From Bacteroidota bacterium (GTDB lineage Bacteria; Bacteroidota; Bacteroidia; Cytophagales; Cyclobacteriaceae): a stretch of DNA of 13,200 nucleotides. The notes under the pieces were generated by a model. The model ran no database searches. It worked only from the letters and a program-made list of their open reading frames with translations, and was not told the DNA's origin. Location: assembly GCA_027297025.1 (NCBI GenBank), contig JAPUIM010000524.1, forward strand, positions 1-13,200. The letters run 5' to 3'. A program made the position numbers and the translations under genes. Shown here one piece after another: positions 1 to 7,771 of the stretch (position 1 is the first letter of the stretch; every line of letters starts with the position of its first letter).

Positions 1-108
1 ACCCGAAATTTATACCACCCTGCCGGGGGCACCAACTATTTTACTATGACCAGCAATTTAGGCGCCCTGTTTAAGAAAAAACAAATAATTCAAGAACAAA
101 ATATCTAA
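1..108 (+). CDS. C-terminal end of an unidentified protein (5' partial)
   Basis: Frame 1 is open from the window edge to a TAA at 106-108, giving 35 residues that end in KKKQIIQEQNI. The visible tail contains YHPAGGTNYFT and a basic KKK stretch. I do not recognise the family from so short a piece. It does not look like the end of HslV, the usual upstream partner of hslU. The stop lies 11 bases before the hslU start with no promoter visible between them, so the two genes are probably cotranscribed. The evidence that this is coding is the open frame, the lack of any other gene here and the tight spacing to hslU. Confidence 0.6.
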   Translation, partial: TRNLYHPAGGTNYFTMTSNLGALFKKKQIIQEQNI

Positions 109-119
109 ATTTAATACTC

Positions 120-1508
120 ATGATAGAGGATAAATACTTAACCCCAAGACAGATTGTAGCTGAATTGGATAAATACATCATTGGGCAAAAGGAAGCCAAA
201 AGAAACGTGGCTATTGCTTTGAGGAATAGGTGGAGAAGAATGAATGTGAACTCGGAGATGAAAAGTGAGATCGTGCCCAATAATATATTGATGATAGGTT
301 CTACGGGAGTGGGAAAAACAGAAATTGCCCGACGTTTGGCTAAAGCTGCGGATGCTCCTTTTACCAAAGTGGAGGCCTCCAAATTTACAGAAGTAGGTTA
401 TGTGGGGCGCGATGTGGAAAGTATGGTTCGCGATTTAGTGGAGCATTCTGTCAATTTGGTGAAAAACCAAAAGAAAGAACAAGTCCAGGAAAAAGCACAG
501 GCCATTGTTGAAAATATCCTTCTAGATGCGCTAATACCCCCTTTAAAAACTTCTACCACCACTACCACAGCCGAATCCGGAAATGGTGATACCCCGCTAA
601 GTGATAATGAACTAAACGAGAGGACCAGGAAAAAATTCAGGGAAAAGATACGGAAGGGAGAGTTGGATGATAGAAAGATTGAAATAAATATCAAAGCATC
701 CGGAGGATCTGGTATCGGAATGGTAGGTGGAGGAATGATGGACGAAGTTTCTATGATGAATCTCCAGGAAATGATCAACGGGATGCTACCTAAAAAAAAC
801 AAGAAAAGAAAGGTGACCATTGGGGAAGCCCGGAAAATCTTATTGGAAGAAGAGGCGGGCAAGTTGATCGATATGGACGAAGTAAAAGAAGAAGCCATCA
901 GGAAAGCTGAGAATGCGGGGATTATATTTATTGATGAAATAGATAAGATAGCCTCAGGAACTAAGAAAGGAGAAGGTCCTGATGTGAGCAGGGAAGGTGT
1001 CCAAAGAGATTTACTACCGATAATAGAGGGGAGTACGGTAAATACCAAATATGGGGTCATTAACACCGACCACATTCTATTTATTGCCGCCGGCGCATTT
1101 CATTCTGCAAAACCATCAGATCTTATTCCAGAACTGCAAGGCCGCTTTCCTATACGGGTTGAATTGGAAAATTTGACCAAAGAAGATTTTTTCCGAATAC
1201 TTATAGAACCGAAAAATGCATTGTCCAAACAGTACGAGGCATTATTTGAAGCTGAAGAAGTTGAATTGAAATTTCAGAAAGAGGCATTGCACGAGATAGC
1301 CGATATGGCATTTCAGATCAATACGGAAGTAGAAAATATAGGAGCTCGCAGGTTACACACCGTTATGAGTCAACTATTAAATGAATTCCTCTACGATGTA
1401 CCAGACGTCATTGGTCCCAATGCAAAACTGGTAGTAACCAAAAAAATGGTATATGAAAAGATAGCCGGTTTAATCAAGGACAAGGATCTCAGTCGGTATA
1501 TTTTGTAG
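120..1508 (+). CDS. hslU: HslU, ATPase subunit of the HslUV (ClpYQ) protease
   Basis: AAA+ unfoldase that recognises cytoplasmic substrate proteins and threads them into the HslV peptidase ring. The 462-residue length is usual for HslU. Visible in order: Walker A GSTGVGKT (60-67), the pore-loop motif GYVGRD (93-98), a charged intermediate domain (about 110-245) that includes a Thr-rich stretch near 144-150, Walker B IIFIDEID (268-275), the sensor-1 strand ILFIAAGAF (319-327) and the sensor-2 arginine segment GARRLH (408-413). The C-terminus DLSRYIL is the typical HslU tail that docks into HslV. No hslV is seen on either side; it may lie further upstream or elsewhere. ATG start, no Shine-Dalgarno, 11 bases after the preceding stop. 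It converges on the minus-strand amylosucrase gene with 8 bases between stops and no clear terminator. Confidence 0.97.
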   Translation: MIEDKYLTPRQIVAELDKYIIGQKEAKRNVAIALRNRWRRMNVNSEMKSEIVPNNILMIGSTGVGKTEIARRLAKAADAPFTKVEASKFTEVGYVGRDVESMVRDLVEHSVNLVKNQKKEQVQEKAQAIVENILLDALIPPLKTSTTTTTAESGNGDTPLSDNELNERTRKKFREKIRKGELDDRKIEINIKASGGSGIGMVGGGMMDEVSMMNLQEMINGMLPKKNKKRKVTIGEARKILLEEEAGKLIDMDEVKEEAIRKAENAGIIFIDEIDKIASGTKKGEGPDVSREGVQRDLLPIIEGSTVNTKYGVINTDHILFIAAGAFHSAKPSDLIPELQGRFPIRVELENLTKEDFFRILIEPKNALSKQYEALFEAEEVELKFQKEALHEIADMAFQINTEVENIGARRLHTVMSQLLNEFLYDVPDVIGPNAKLVVTKKMVYEKIAGLIKDKDLSRYIL

Positions 1509-1516
1509 CTTCTGAT

Positions 1517-3466
1517 TCAAACTTTCTGAGTGATCCAAAAAAACTGGTAGGGTGGGAGCTCAATATAGTATTCGTTGTAGGGTGCCGGTTTTCTCCTGTA
1601 TTTATCGATTATACCCTTTTTAAGGTCGAAGTTTACTTGATGTAAAACATAAGAACCGATCTTTTGCGGCTCATCGTGGAGATTATATAGACACAGGGTC
1701 TTCAAATTGTCTCTTATTCTCAGATACGCAAATATATGTTCATTGTCTGTTGTTAAGAGTTCACGATTGTTTAGATCAGCGAACTCTGGCGATTTTTTAC
1801 GAATAGCTATCAGCTTTTTCAGGGCTTGGAAGATCCTGTATTCAACTGTCCCTTTTTGATTTCTTTTTTCCGCCTTTTCCCAGTCGAATATGGGCCGGTG
1901 TACCCATCGGTTATCTTCTGATTTCCCGCTTTCCTTTACATAAGAGTAGTGGTTAGTAGTTCCTAATTCGTCTCCATAATAGATCAGGGGTATACCACCA
2001 AAAGAAATGATAATGGCGTGTAACAGGATGATCCGGTCGATCGCTTTGTCCAATTCAGCTTTCTTGCCCTGGCCTAAAGCCTTTTCTAACCCAGCCAATG
2101 ATGCTGTGGTGCCTGAAATTCTGGCATCTCCCGTCTTTGGATCAAACATAAAGGGTAATCCCATAGCAAATGAATCATCATATTTTCCGGTAAAGAAGTT
2201 CACTAAATATTGGCGATGGAGATGGGGGGTATATCCGACTTCCCGGGCGTATGCATCTTCATAACCCAATCCAATATCATCATGAGACCTGATATAACAT
2301 AGCCAGGTGGTTCCTAATGGTTTGGCCAGTTGGTGCCGTAAACCGGCTACCAATAATTTCGAGTTCTTGGTAGCTACTGCATCCCACAACAGGGTCATCA
2401 AGGTAGCATTATAGGCTATATCACATTCCTTCCCGGCAAAATCACCATCTCCAAAATATTTTACAATTTCAGGCGGAGCCACAATGGCTTCGGCAATAAA
2501 AGGTAAGCCAGGGGATACCACCTCTATACAGGCTTTGATCAGTTGAAGTATGGTATGGGCCTCAGGCTCATTCTGGCTGGCGGTACCCATTCGTTTCCAT
2601 AAGAATGGTACAGCGTCCAAACGGAAAATATCTACCCCTTGATTGGCCAAATAAAGCAATACCTTTACCATCTCAATCAATACCAAAGGATTAGTATAGT
2701 TCAAATCCCACTGGAAATCATGAAATACGGTCATTATCCATTTTTTCATTCCCGGGTGATAAGTAAAATTTCCGGGCTCTGTGGTGGGGAAGATCTCAGG
2801 CAATGTGGATTCAAAGGAATCAGGTATCTGACGATCCTCGTAGGTATAATAAAACTCTTGGTATTTTTTTTCTCCTTTGGCCGCCTTCTTTGCCCAGATA
2901 TGTTCATTAGAGGTATGATTTACCACAATGTCCAAAATTAGGTGCATGTCGTTCTCTCGAAGTTTTTTGGCGATGGACTTGATTTCAGACATGGAGCCAT
3001 ATCTCTCATCCACTTTTCTGTAGTCACTTACCGCATAGCCTCCATCATTATTGATTTTAGGGCTTTTCAGCAAGGGCATCAAATGGATCACGTTGATACC
3101 TAATTCTTTTAGATAGGGTATCTTGGTTAGGAATCCCTTGAGATTACCGGAGTAACGATCGAGGTAAAACATGCTTCCTACCAGTTGTTCGCTCAACAAC
3201 CAACCCCGGTCACTCTCTCTTTTTAAATCCCACTGTCTTAGATCTTTTTCACGGGCTTGGAAAGCTTTCACTAACTCCTCAACCAGGTTTTTGATATGTT
3301 TATGGTTGGATGACTTTTCACCATAAATACCAAGAAAATGGTTGTGAATGACTTCAAAATTACCCGACAACCTGGTAATGAACCTCAGTAGGTCTTTATC
3401 TGATAGATCCAGATCAAGTTGATCCAGGATGTTGTTGAGGAAACTATTGGTTTGGGGATCGTACAA
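1517..3466 (-). CDS. Amylosucrase or sucrose hydrolase, GH13 subfamily 4 type
   Basis: Predicted to cleave sucrose and transfer the glucosyl unit to an alpha-glucan (amylosucrase) or to water (sucrose hydrolase). The 649 residues align along their length, from memory, with Neisseria polysaccharea amylosucrase, including the helical N-terminal domain (about 1-90). Active-site residues are present: D141 and R520 of the -1 pocket, H184 (DIVVNH), R282 and nucleophile D284 (FRLDA), acid/base E326 (AEAIV), H395 and D396 (RSHDDIG). R418 and R449 match Neisseria Arg415 and Arg446, which contact glucan or sucrose. P223 sits where the Neisseria enzyme has Arg226. No signal peptide, so cytoplasmic. The start is TTG: an in-frame stop lies five codons upstream and the first ATG is codon 99, too late for the domain. 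It sits 30 bases downstream of the polX-sixA frame, probably in one operon. No sucrose transporter or fructokinase lies nearby. Amylosucrase versus hydrolase cannot be settled here. Confidence 0.88.
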   Translation of the reverse strand: MYDPQTNSFLNNILDQLDLDLSDKDLLRFITRLSGNFEVIHNHFLGIYGEKSSNHKHIKNLVEELVKAFQAREKDLRQWDLKRESDRGWLLSEQLVGSMFYLDRYSGNLKGFLTKIPYLKELGINVIHLMPLLKSPKINNDGGYAVSDYRKVDERYGSMSEIKSIAKKLRENDMHLILDIVVNHTSNEHIWAKKAAKGEKKYQEFYYTYEDRQIPDSFESTLPEIFPTTEPGNFTYHPGMKKWIMTVFHDFQWDLNYTNPLVLIEMVKVLLYLANQGVDIFRLDAVPFLWKRMGTASQNEPEAHTILQLIKACIEVVSPGLPFIAEAIVAPPEIVKYFGDGDFAGKECDIAYNATLMTLLWDAVATKNSKLLVAGLRHQLAKPLGTTWLCYIRSHDDIGLGYEDAYAREVGYTPHLHRQYLVNFFTGKYDDSFAMGLPFMFDPKTGDARISGTTASLAGLEKALGQGKKAELDKAIDRIILLHAIIISFGGIPLIYYGDELGTTNHYSYVKESGKSEDNRWVHRPIFDWEKAEKRNQKGTVEYRIFQALKKLIAIRKKSPEFADLNNRELLTTDNEHIFAYLRIRDNLKTLCLYNLHDEPQKIGSYVLHQVNFDLKKGIIDKYRRKPAPYNEYYIELPPYQFFWITQKV

Positions 3467-3496
3467 TTTCTGGCCTAATTATTATATTCATAAAGT

Positions 3497-5740
3497 CTAA
3501 AAAAAAGCCTTTTTTTTGGGATAATCAAAAAATATAAGTTTTCCCTCCCCGGCTTCAATATTCGACCAGGATTCCACATCAAATTCAATAGCCACGATTC
3601 CACAGGTAGGAATGTTGTCAATATTTTCACCGGTAAGTGAATTAGCAAACCAGGTAAATCCGGGATTATGACCGAAGATCATTAAGCTATTGATTGAGTT
3701 GCTTTGGCGCCTCACAATATTCAACAATTCTCCACTACCAGTGTGATATATTTCCTTTGAAGTGGAGATTTTATCTACCGGATATCCGATCTCTTTTGCG
3801 ATTTTTTGGGAGGTTGTGTAGGCCCGGTTGGCGGGACTTGAAAGCAATAGATCAGGCTTTATGTTTCTATTGAACAGTCGTTGCCCCATTTCAGGGGCAT
3901 TTTTATTTCCCCTACTATTTAGTGGGCGATCTATATCGGCTATGTCGGGAAAATCCCAACTGGATTTGGCATGTCTTACAATGTACAAGGTTTTCATTGT
4001 GATGGAAAATGAGGGGATCAAATTTACTTTTGAAGCCTTGAGGGCACGGTGTTTACGGGTTTTAAAATATTCATCAATTTGAAATAGGTTCAAACAATTG
4101 AGTGTGTATTCTTTGGTCAACCCACCTTTTCTTCCAGCGCAGACCCCATAATACATTAGTTCCAGGTCTTTTTTATTATGTGCATCGGGATTGATAGTAA
4201 TTAAAACTTGCTTTTCCATGGCATAGGGGACCCATCGCCAATCAAGGTCCAATCGGAGGGGATTGGCATTGATCTCAATGATCACCTGGTGTTCCGCGCA
4301 GGCATCGATAATAGCTTTGTGATCCAGAGGGTATCCGTCTCTTTTTAGCAACAGTCTTCCGGTTAAATGCCCCAAAATGGTAGTATAGGGGTTCCGGATG
4401 GTGTTCAATAATCGGCTAGTGGTCTTTTCGCTATCCATGCTAAAGCTCGAATGTATTGAGGCAACTACGAAATCAAAAGTCTCCAATATTTCCGGATTGT
4501 AGTCCAAAGAACCATCTAATAATATATCTGATTCGATGCCCTTGAAGATTTTAAAGGGGGCTAATTCCTGGTTGAGCTGGTCAATTTCCTGATGTTGTTT
4601 TTTAATACGGTCCTCCTCCAAGCCATTAGCATATATGGCAGTTTTACTATGGTCTGATATTCCAAAATATTCAAAACCTAGTTTTTTACAATGTACTGCC
4701 ATTTCTCGAAGCGTCTGTTTTCCATCACTGTAACTGGAATGGTTATGCAGTATGCCCTTTAAATCAGAATATTCTACCAATGAAGGCATTTGATTATCAC
4801 CGGCCCATACGTACTCAAACATTCCTTCTCTTAATTCCGGTGGAATAAACGGCAGCCCTAATTCTCTGTAAGCCTCAGTTTCGTTCTGCAACGATTTTTC
4901 CGAAATCACTTTCAATAAATTTGACTCATTTACCTGGGTGGAAAGATGAGTGGTATTTCCCGTATGCCGGATAAGGGTATTATGAAATTGCTCCGGTGAG
5001 CAAAGCCAAATGTTGAGGTCAAGGTCATGGGGAGTGATGAATTGCCCCCTCCAGCAAAATGGGCCGGATAGCGATACTTTCTTTTCAATATCCGACCACT
5101 TGTCCAGTTGTTGAGCAAATTCACTGAAACTTTTTACCGCCACCACTAACTCTACTATATTAATAATTTCCATGTTTCTTCGCAATTCTCCTGCAAGAGA
5201 AATCAATAGGGGATTTAATGCACTCTTGATTCTTTCTACCAGATCATTTGCGATCTTTTCCGCTTCTCTGTATAAGAACTTGTTTTGTACGCTTTTTTTA
5301 TATTGTATAGCATGAATGATGTTTTCTTGGATTTTGGTGCCGAACCCTTTCAGTTTAGCGAGTTTTCCCTCCTCACAGGCCTTCAATAGGTCATGAGCAT
5401 TTTCAATGTTCAATTCTCTCCAAATGACACCAATTTTTTTGGGTCCAACACCTTGAATTTTTAGCATGTCTATTACTCCTTGAGGGGTAATTTCCAAAAG
5501 GTGATTCAAGAGTTCAAACTCCCCGTGTTGGTTCAATTGATCAATGATCTTGGCGATGCTCTTACCCACACCCTCCAAATTTTCCAATTGTTCTATACTT
5601 AGCTGAGATAGATCCACTTCCGTCTTTTCAATTTTCCAGGCAGCACTATTGTAGCTGTTCACCTTAAAAGGATTTTCACTATGAAGTTCCAGCAGGGAAG
5701 CTGTCAATTTCAATTTTTCAACTATGCGGGTATTATCCAC
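3497..5740 (-). CDS. PolX-like HhH/PHP DNA repair protein fused to a SixA-type histidine phosphatase
   Basis: One 747-residue frame carries two proteins that are normally separate. Residues 1 to about 562 are PolX-like: an 8-kDa-like N-terminus (PFKVNSYNSAAWKIE), three helix-hairpin-helix repeats (about 52-66, 92-109, 127-142), a palm-like region (about 155-310) and a PHP domain (about 325-545). The PHP metal ligands all appear present: H332, H334, D339, H364, E403, H430, H458, D519, H521, so 3'-5' exonuclease or phosphoesterase activity is likely. The palm is degenerate: where B. subtilis PolX has RDLD, this protein has NIVE (194-197); only the third aspartate (D241) seems kept. Residues 582-747 are a full SixA-like phosphatase: R589-H590 (VRHAKSSW), SPANRA with R639, GHNPG with H691. 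The linker (about 563-581) resembles a translated spacer. GTG start: an in-frame stop lies a few codons upstream and no ATG is available. Followed 30 bases later by the amylosucrase gene. Confidence 0.9.
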   Translation of the reverse strand: MDNTRIVEKLKLTASLLELHSENPFKVNSYNSAAWKIEKTEVDLSQLSIEQLENLEGVGKSIAKIIDQLNQHGEFELLNHLLEITPQGVIDMLKIQGVGPKKIGVIWRELNIENAHDLLKACEEGKLAKLKGFGTKIQENIIHAIQYKKSVQNKFLYREAEKIANDLVERIKSALNPLLISLAGELRRNMEIINIVELVVAVKSFSEFAQQLDKWSDIEKKVSLSGPFCWRGQFITPHDLDLNIWLCSPEQFHNTLIRHTGNTTHLSTQVNESNLLKVISEKSLQNETEAYRELGLPFIPPELREGMFEYVWAGDNQMPSLVEYSDLKGILHNHSSYSDGKQTLREMAVHCKKLGFEYFGISDHSKTAIYANGLEEDRIKKQHQEIDQLNQELAPFKIFKGIESDILLDGSLDYNPEILETFDFVVASIHSSFSMDSEKTTSRLLNTIRNPYTTILGHLTGRLLLKRDGYPLDHKAIIDACAEHQVIIEINANPLRLDLDWRWVPYAMEKQVLITINPDAHNKKDLELMYYGVCAGRKGGLTKEYTLNCLNLFQIDEYFKTRKHRALKASKVNLIPSFSITMKTLYIVRHAKSSWDFPDIADIDRPLNSRGNKNAPEMGQRLFNRNIKPDLLLSSPANRAYTTSQKIAKEIGYPVDKISTSKEIYHTGSGELLNIVRRQSNSINSLMIFGHNPGFTWFANSLTGENIDNIPTCGIVAIEFDVESWSNIEAGEGKLIFFDYPKKKAFF
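3499..3517. repeat. A8-GCC-T8 palindrome over the polX-sixA stop codon
   Basis: Eight A residues, GCC, then eight T residues form a perfect 8-bp inverted repeat. On the minus strand it encodes the last residues (KKKAFF) and the stop of the fusion gene. The stem is A/T only, so it is a weak terminator at best. The two homopolymers are prone to slippage, biological or technical. Whether it acts on transcription into the amylosucrase gene cannot be told from sequence. Confidence 0.5.
4019..4026 (-). promoter_or_regulatory. Possible -7 box inside the PolX-SixA linker
   Basis: TAAATTTG on the minus strand fits the Bacteroidota -7 consensus TAnnTTTG. It lies 21 bases upstream of the ATG (3997) that would start a free-standing SixA. 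No convincing -33 element is seen at the expected 19-base spacing. Chance matches are frequent in A+T-rich DNA, so this is only a candidate internal promoter or the remnant of one. Confidence 0.25.
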
Positions 5741-5799
5741 TATTAGGGGAGGTAAATATGAGGTTTATAACCTTGTAAACACCTAATTTTAGTATTCCA

Positions 5800-5807
5800 C
5801 AAAAGTA
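5800..5807 (-). promoter_or_regulatory. Candidate -7 element for the polX-sixA / amylosucrase transcript
   Basis: TACTTTTG on the minus strand is an exact TAnnTTTG match in the 108-base divergent gap between the PolX fusion and the EVE gene. It implies a leader of about 50 bases before the GTG at 5740. No good -33 TTTG is visible. For the plus-strand EVE gene the same gap has only near matches (TAATTTTA at 5784, TAAGTTTC at 5821). Confidence 0.35.
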
Positions 5808-5848
5808 TTGTTTAAATTATTAAGTTTCTTTCACTAAAACTAAAATAA

Positions 5849-6256
5849 ATGAATTACTGGTTGGTAAAGACCGAACCATCGGAATATTCCTGGGATGATT
5901 TTGTAAAACTGGGACGAGATCATTGGGATGGAGTCAGAAATTTCACGGCTCGCAACAACCTAAAAAAAATGAGCAATGGTGATCAAGTGCTGTTTTATCA
6001 CAGTGTCAATGAGAAATCGGTGGTGGGAGTGGCGGAGGTTGTTCGTGAATTCTATCCCGATCCAACCATTGACGATGAAAGATGGGTGGTGGTAGATTTA
6101 GTGCCCAAGATGAAACTTAAAAAACCAGTTACCCTGGAAATGGTAAAGTTAAATAAATCTTTGGCCGACATGGTTTTAGTTAGATTGTCCCGGTTATCGG
6201 TACAGCCCGTAACCAATGAAGAATTCGACATGATTATAAACATGAGTGAAGACTAA
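5849..6256 (+). CDS. EVE-domain protein (PUA/YTH-like fold)
   Basis: Small cytoplasmic protein of 135 residues, essentially a lone EVE domain. The domain resembles PUA and YTH folds, which bind modified bases in RNA or DNA; the physiological ligand of most bacterial members is not settled. Family signatures are clear: YWLVKTEPSEYSWDD at the N-terminus, WDGVRNFTARNNLKKM (about 26-41), GDQVLFYHS (about 44-52), VVGVAEVVREFYPDPT (about 58-73) and LSRLSVQPVT (about 113-122). ATG start with no Shine-Dalgarno. The stop TAA is followed directly by the ATG of the next gene (TAAATG), so coupled translation with the secreted protein at 6257 is plausible. No restriction or defence genes accompany it here, so a housekeeping role is more likely than a defence role, but that is inference. 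Confidence 0.9.
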   Translation: MNYWLVKTEPSEYSWDDFVKLGRDHWDGVRNFTARNNLKKMSNGDQVLFYHSVNEKSVVGVAEVVREFYPDPTIDDERWVVVDLVPKMKLKKPVTLEMVKLNKSLADMVLVRLSRLSVQPVTNEEFDMIINMSED

Positions 6257-7762
6257 ATGTTGGACTCACCAAGAACCCGGTCAACTATTGGCATGTTTTT
6301 TTTGGTTTGTTTATGCACGGTTGGGTATACGCAAACTGGTGAAAATGACTATAGAATAGAGATGGATATTCAACCAGGACAAAATCAACCTTCTCTAGTA
6401 CCAGTAGGAGAATTGGGATTTATATTGTTTGAAATATCCAAAGAAAAACAAGCTGGCCAGGTGAAACTCTATTTTTCTAAATACTCAACAAATCTTGATT
6501 TGGACTGGAAGACATCCATAAATCTTACCAAACGACTAGAGTTGACTGAATACGATTTTTTTGAAAACTTCTTATACCTGATTTTTCATGATGACCTCAA
6601 TCAGGAAGTCCAGGTATTAAAAATTCGTCCGGAATCAGGCCACTTTGAAAGCCATACTTTTAAATCATTGAAAAGAATTGAAATTCATGACTTTACTGTA
6701 TTGAATGATAAAGTTTATCTATCCGGTTCGCTCAAACACACTCCTGTGGTATTAAAATTGGATCCGGTTACTAACTACGCAAGAATATTGCCCACGACTT
6801 TTAAAGGGAGAGAGATTGAGATCCAGGAGATATTTACTGATGAAAATAAGCAGCAGGTAAGCATTATCATTTCCACCCAAAGGCGTAATAATAATAGTAT
6901 CATTATCCGAACATATGATGACCGCGGAGGAGTATCTGAGGATATCGTTCTAGATCCTCCCCAACAATATGATTTTTTGAATGGAAAATTTTTTCAGCTC
7001 GACAATGGCGAAAAAATAATTATCGGGACTTTCGCCTACAGGGCCAGTGTACACTCTCAGGGTTTTTATATCGCAAAATTTCAGGGGGACGAATTGAAAT
7101 ATAGAAAATATCATAGCTTTACTGATCTTGAGAATTTTTTTTCTTTCCTGGACGAGAAAGACCGGCTAAAAAAGGAAAGTATGATTGAAAAAAAGAAGTC
7201 GAAAGGTAAGGATTTACGCATACAATATCGGTTGTTAGTACATGATGTGATCATACAGGGTGATCAATATGTGATGATAGGAGAAGCTTATTATCCCGAA
7301 TATGTTTCAAATTCTTATTCCGATTTTTTTACCAGTTATTCAAGAAAACCCGGCGACTTTATTTTTGATGGCTATCAATTTACCCATGCGGTTATTGCGG
7401 GTTTTGATAACCAAGGGGCATTGATCTGGGACAATACTTTCAACATTCACGATTATAAATCATTTGACCTCAAAAGGCGGGTAAAGGTTAATACCAACAA
7501 ACAAAGTCAGGATATCGTTTTATTATATGCACTGGAAGGTATGATTTATAAGTTGGTGATCAATAAGGGTCAAATAATCCAGCAAAATGATCAACTAGAA
7601 TTAGCAGCCCCCAATGATTTAGTAAAGCAATCAGACCTGGGGCAAGCCGAATATTGGTATGACAATTATTTTATTGCCTGGGGATATCAAAAATTGATAA
7701 AATCCCAAGAAGTTGGACAAAGAAAAAGAAATATTTTTTACATAAATAAAATGAATTTTTAG
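6257..7762 (+). CDS. Secreted protein of unknown family, tandem paralog 1
   Basis: A 501-residue protein that I cannot assign to a named family. The N-terminus has an Arg-bearing n-region and a hydrophobic core (GMFFLVCLCTVGYTQ, about 12-26), consistent with a Sec signal peptide; M13 is an alternative start. The rest is rich in short alternating hydrophobic beta strands, suggesting a beta-propeller-like periplasmic or exported protein (inference). A charged Lys/Glu-rich segment at about 299-319 interrupts it, followed by conserved blocks: GEAYYP (342-347), FDGYQFTHAVIAGFDNQG (370-387), WDNTF (391-395) and YWYDNYFIAWGYQ (466-478), ending near RNIFYINK. The same blocks recur in the same order in the next gene, so the two arose by tandem duplication. 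Its ATG abuts the EVE stop. Function unknown. Confidence 0.8.
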   Translation: MLDSPRTRSTIGMFFLVCLCTVGYTQTGENDYRIEMDIQPGQNQPSLVPVGELGFILFEISKEKQAGQVKLYFSKYSTNLDLDWKTSINLTKRLELTEYDFFENFLYLIFHDDLNQEVQVLKIRPESGHFESHTFKSLKRIEIHDFTVLNDKVYLSGSLKHTPVVLKLDPVTNYARILPTTFKGREIEIQEIFTDENKQQVSIIISTQRRNNNSIIIRTYDDRGGVSEDIVLDPPQQYDFLNGKFFQLDNGEKIIIGTFAYRASVHSQGFYIAKFQGDELKYRKYHSFTDLENFFSFLDEKDRLKKESMIEKKKSKGKDLRIQYRLLVHDVIIQGDQYVMIGEAYYPEYVSNSYSDFFTSYSRKPGDFIFDGYQFTHAVIAGFDNQGALIWDNTFNIHDYKSFDLKRRVKVNTNKQSQDIVLLYALEGMIYKLVINKGQIIQQNDQLELAAPNDLVKQSDLGQAEYWYDNYFIAWGYQKLIKSQEVGQRKRNIFYINKMNF

Positions 7763-7764
7763 TC

Positions 7765-7769
7765 AGGAG
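7765..7769 (+). promoter_or_regulatory. Shine-Dalgarno-like AGGAG before paralog 2
   Basis: AGGAG lies two bases before the ATG at 7772, in the 9-base gap after the preceding stop. Spacing is short for a canonical site and such sites are uncommon in this window, but it supports the chosen start and expression as part of one operon. Confidence 0.35.
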
Positions 7770-7771
7770 AA

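Noticed and set aside
398..1075. A 225-codon open frame on the minus strand opposite hslU
   Set aside because: It lies wholly inside the well-supported hslU gene, is low in recognisable domains and reads as an antisense shadow of hslU codon use.
2007..2941. Plus-strand open frames of 85 and 100 codons inside the amylosucrase gene
   Set aside because: Both are antisense to a complete GH13 enzyme with intact catalytic residues; no promoter or family signature supports them.
5849..6256. EVE gene as part of a defence island
   Set aside because: No restriction, methyltransferase, nuclease-helicase or toxin genes lie nearby in the window; the neighbours are housekeeping or unknown secreted proteins.
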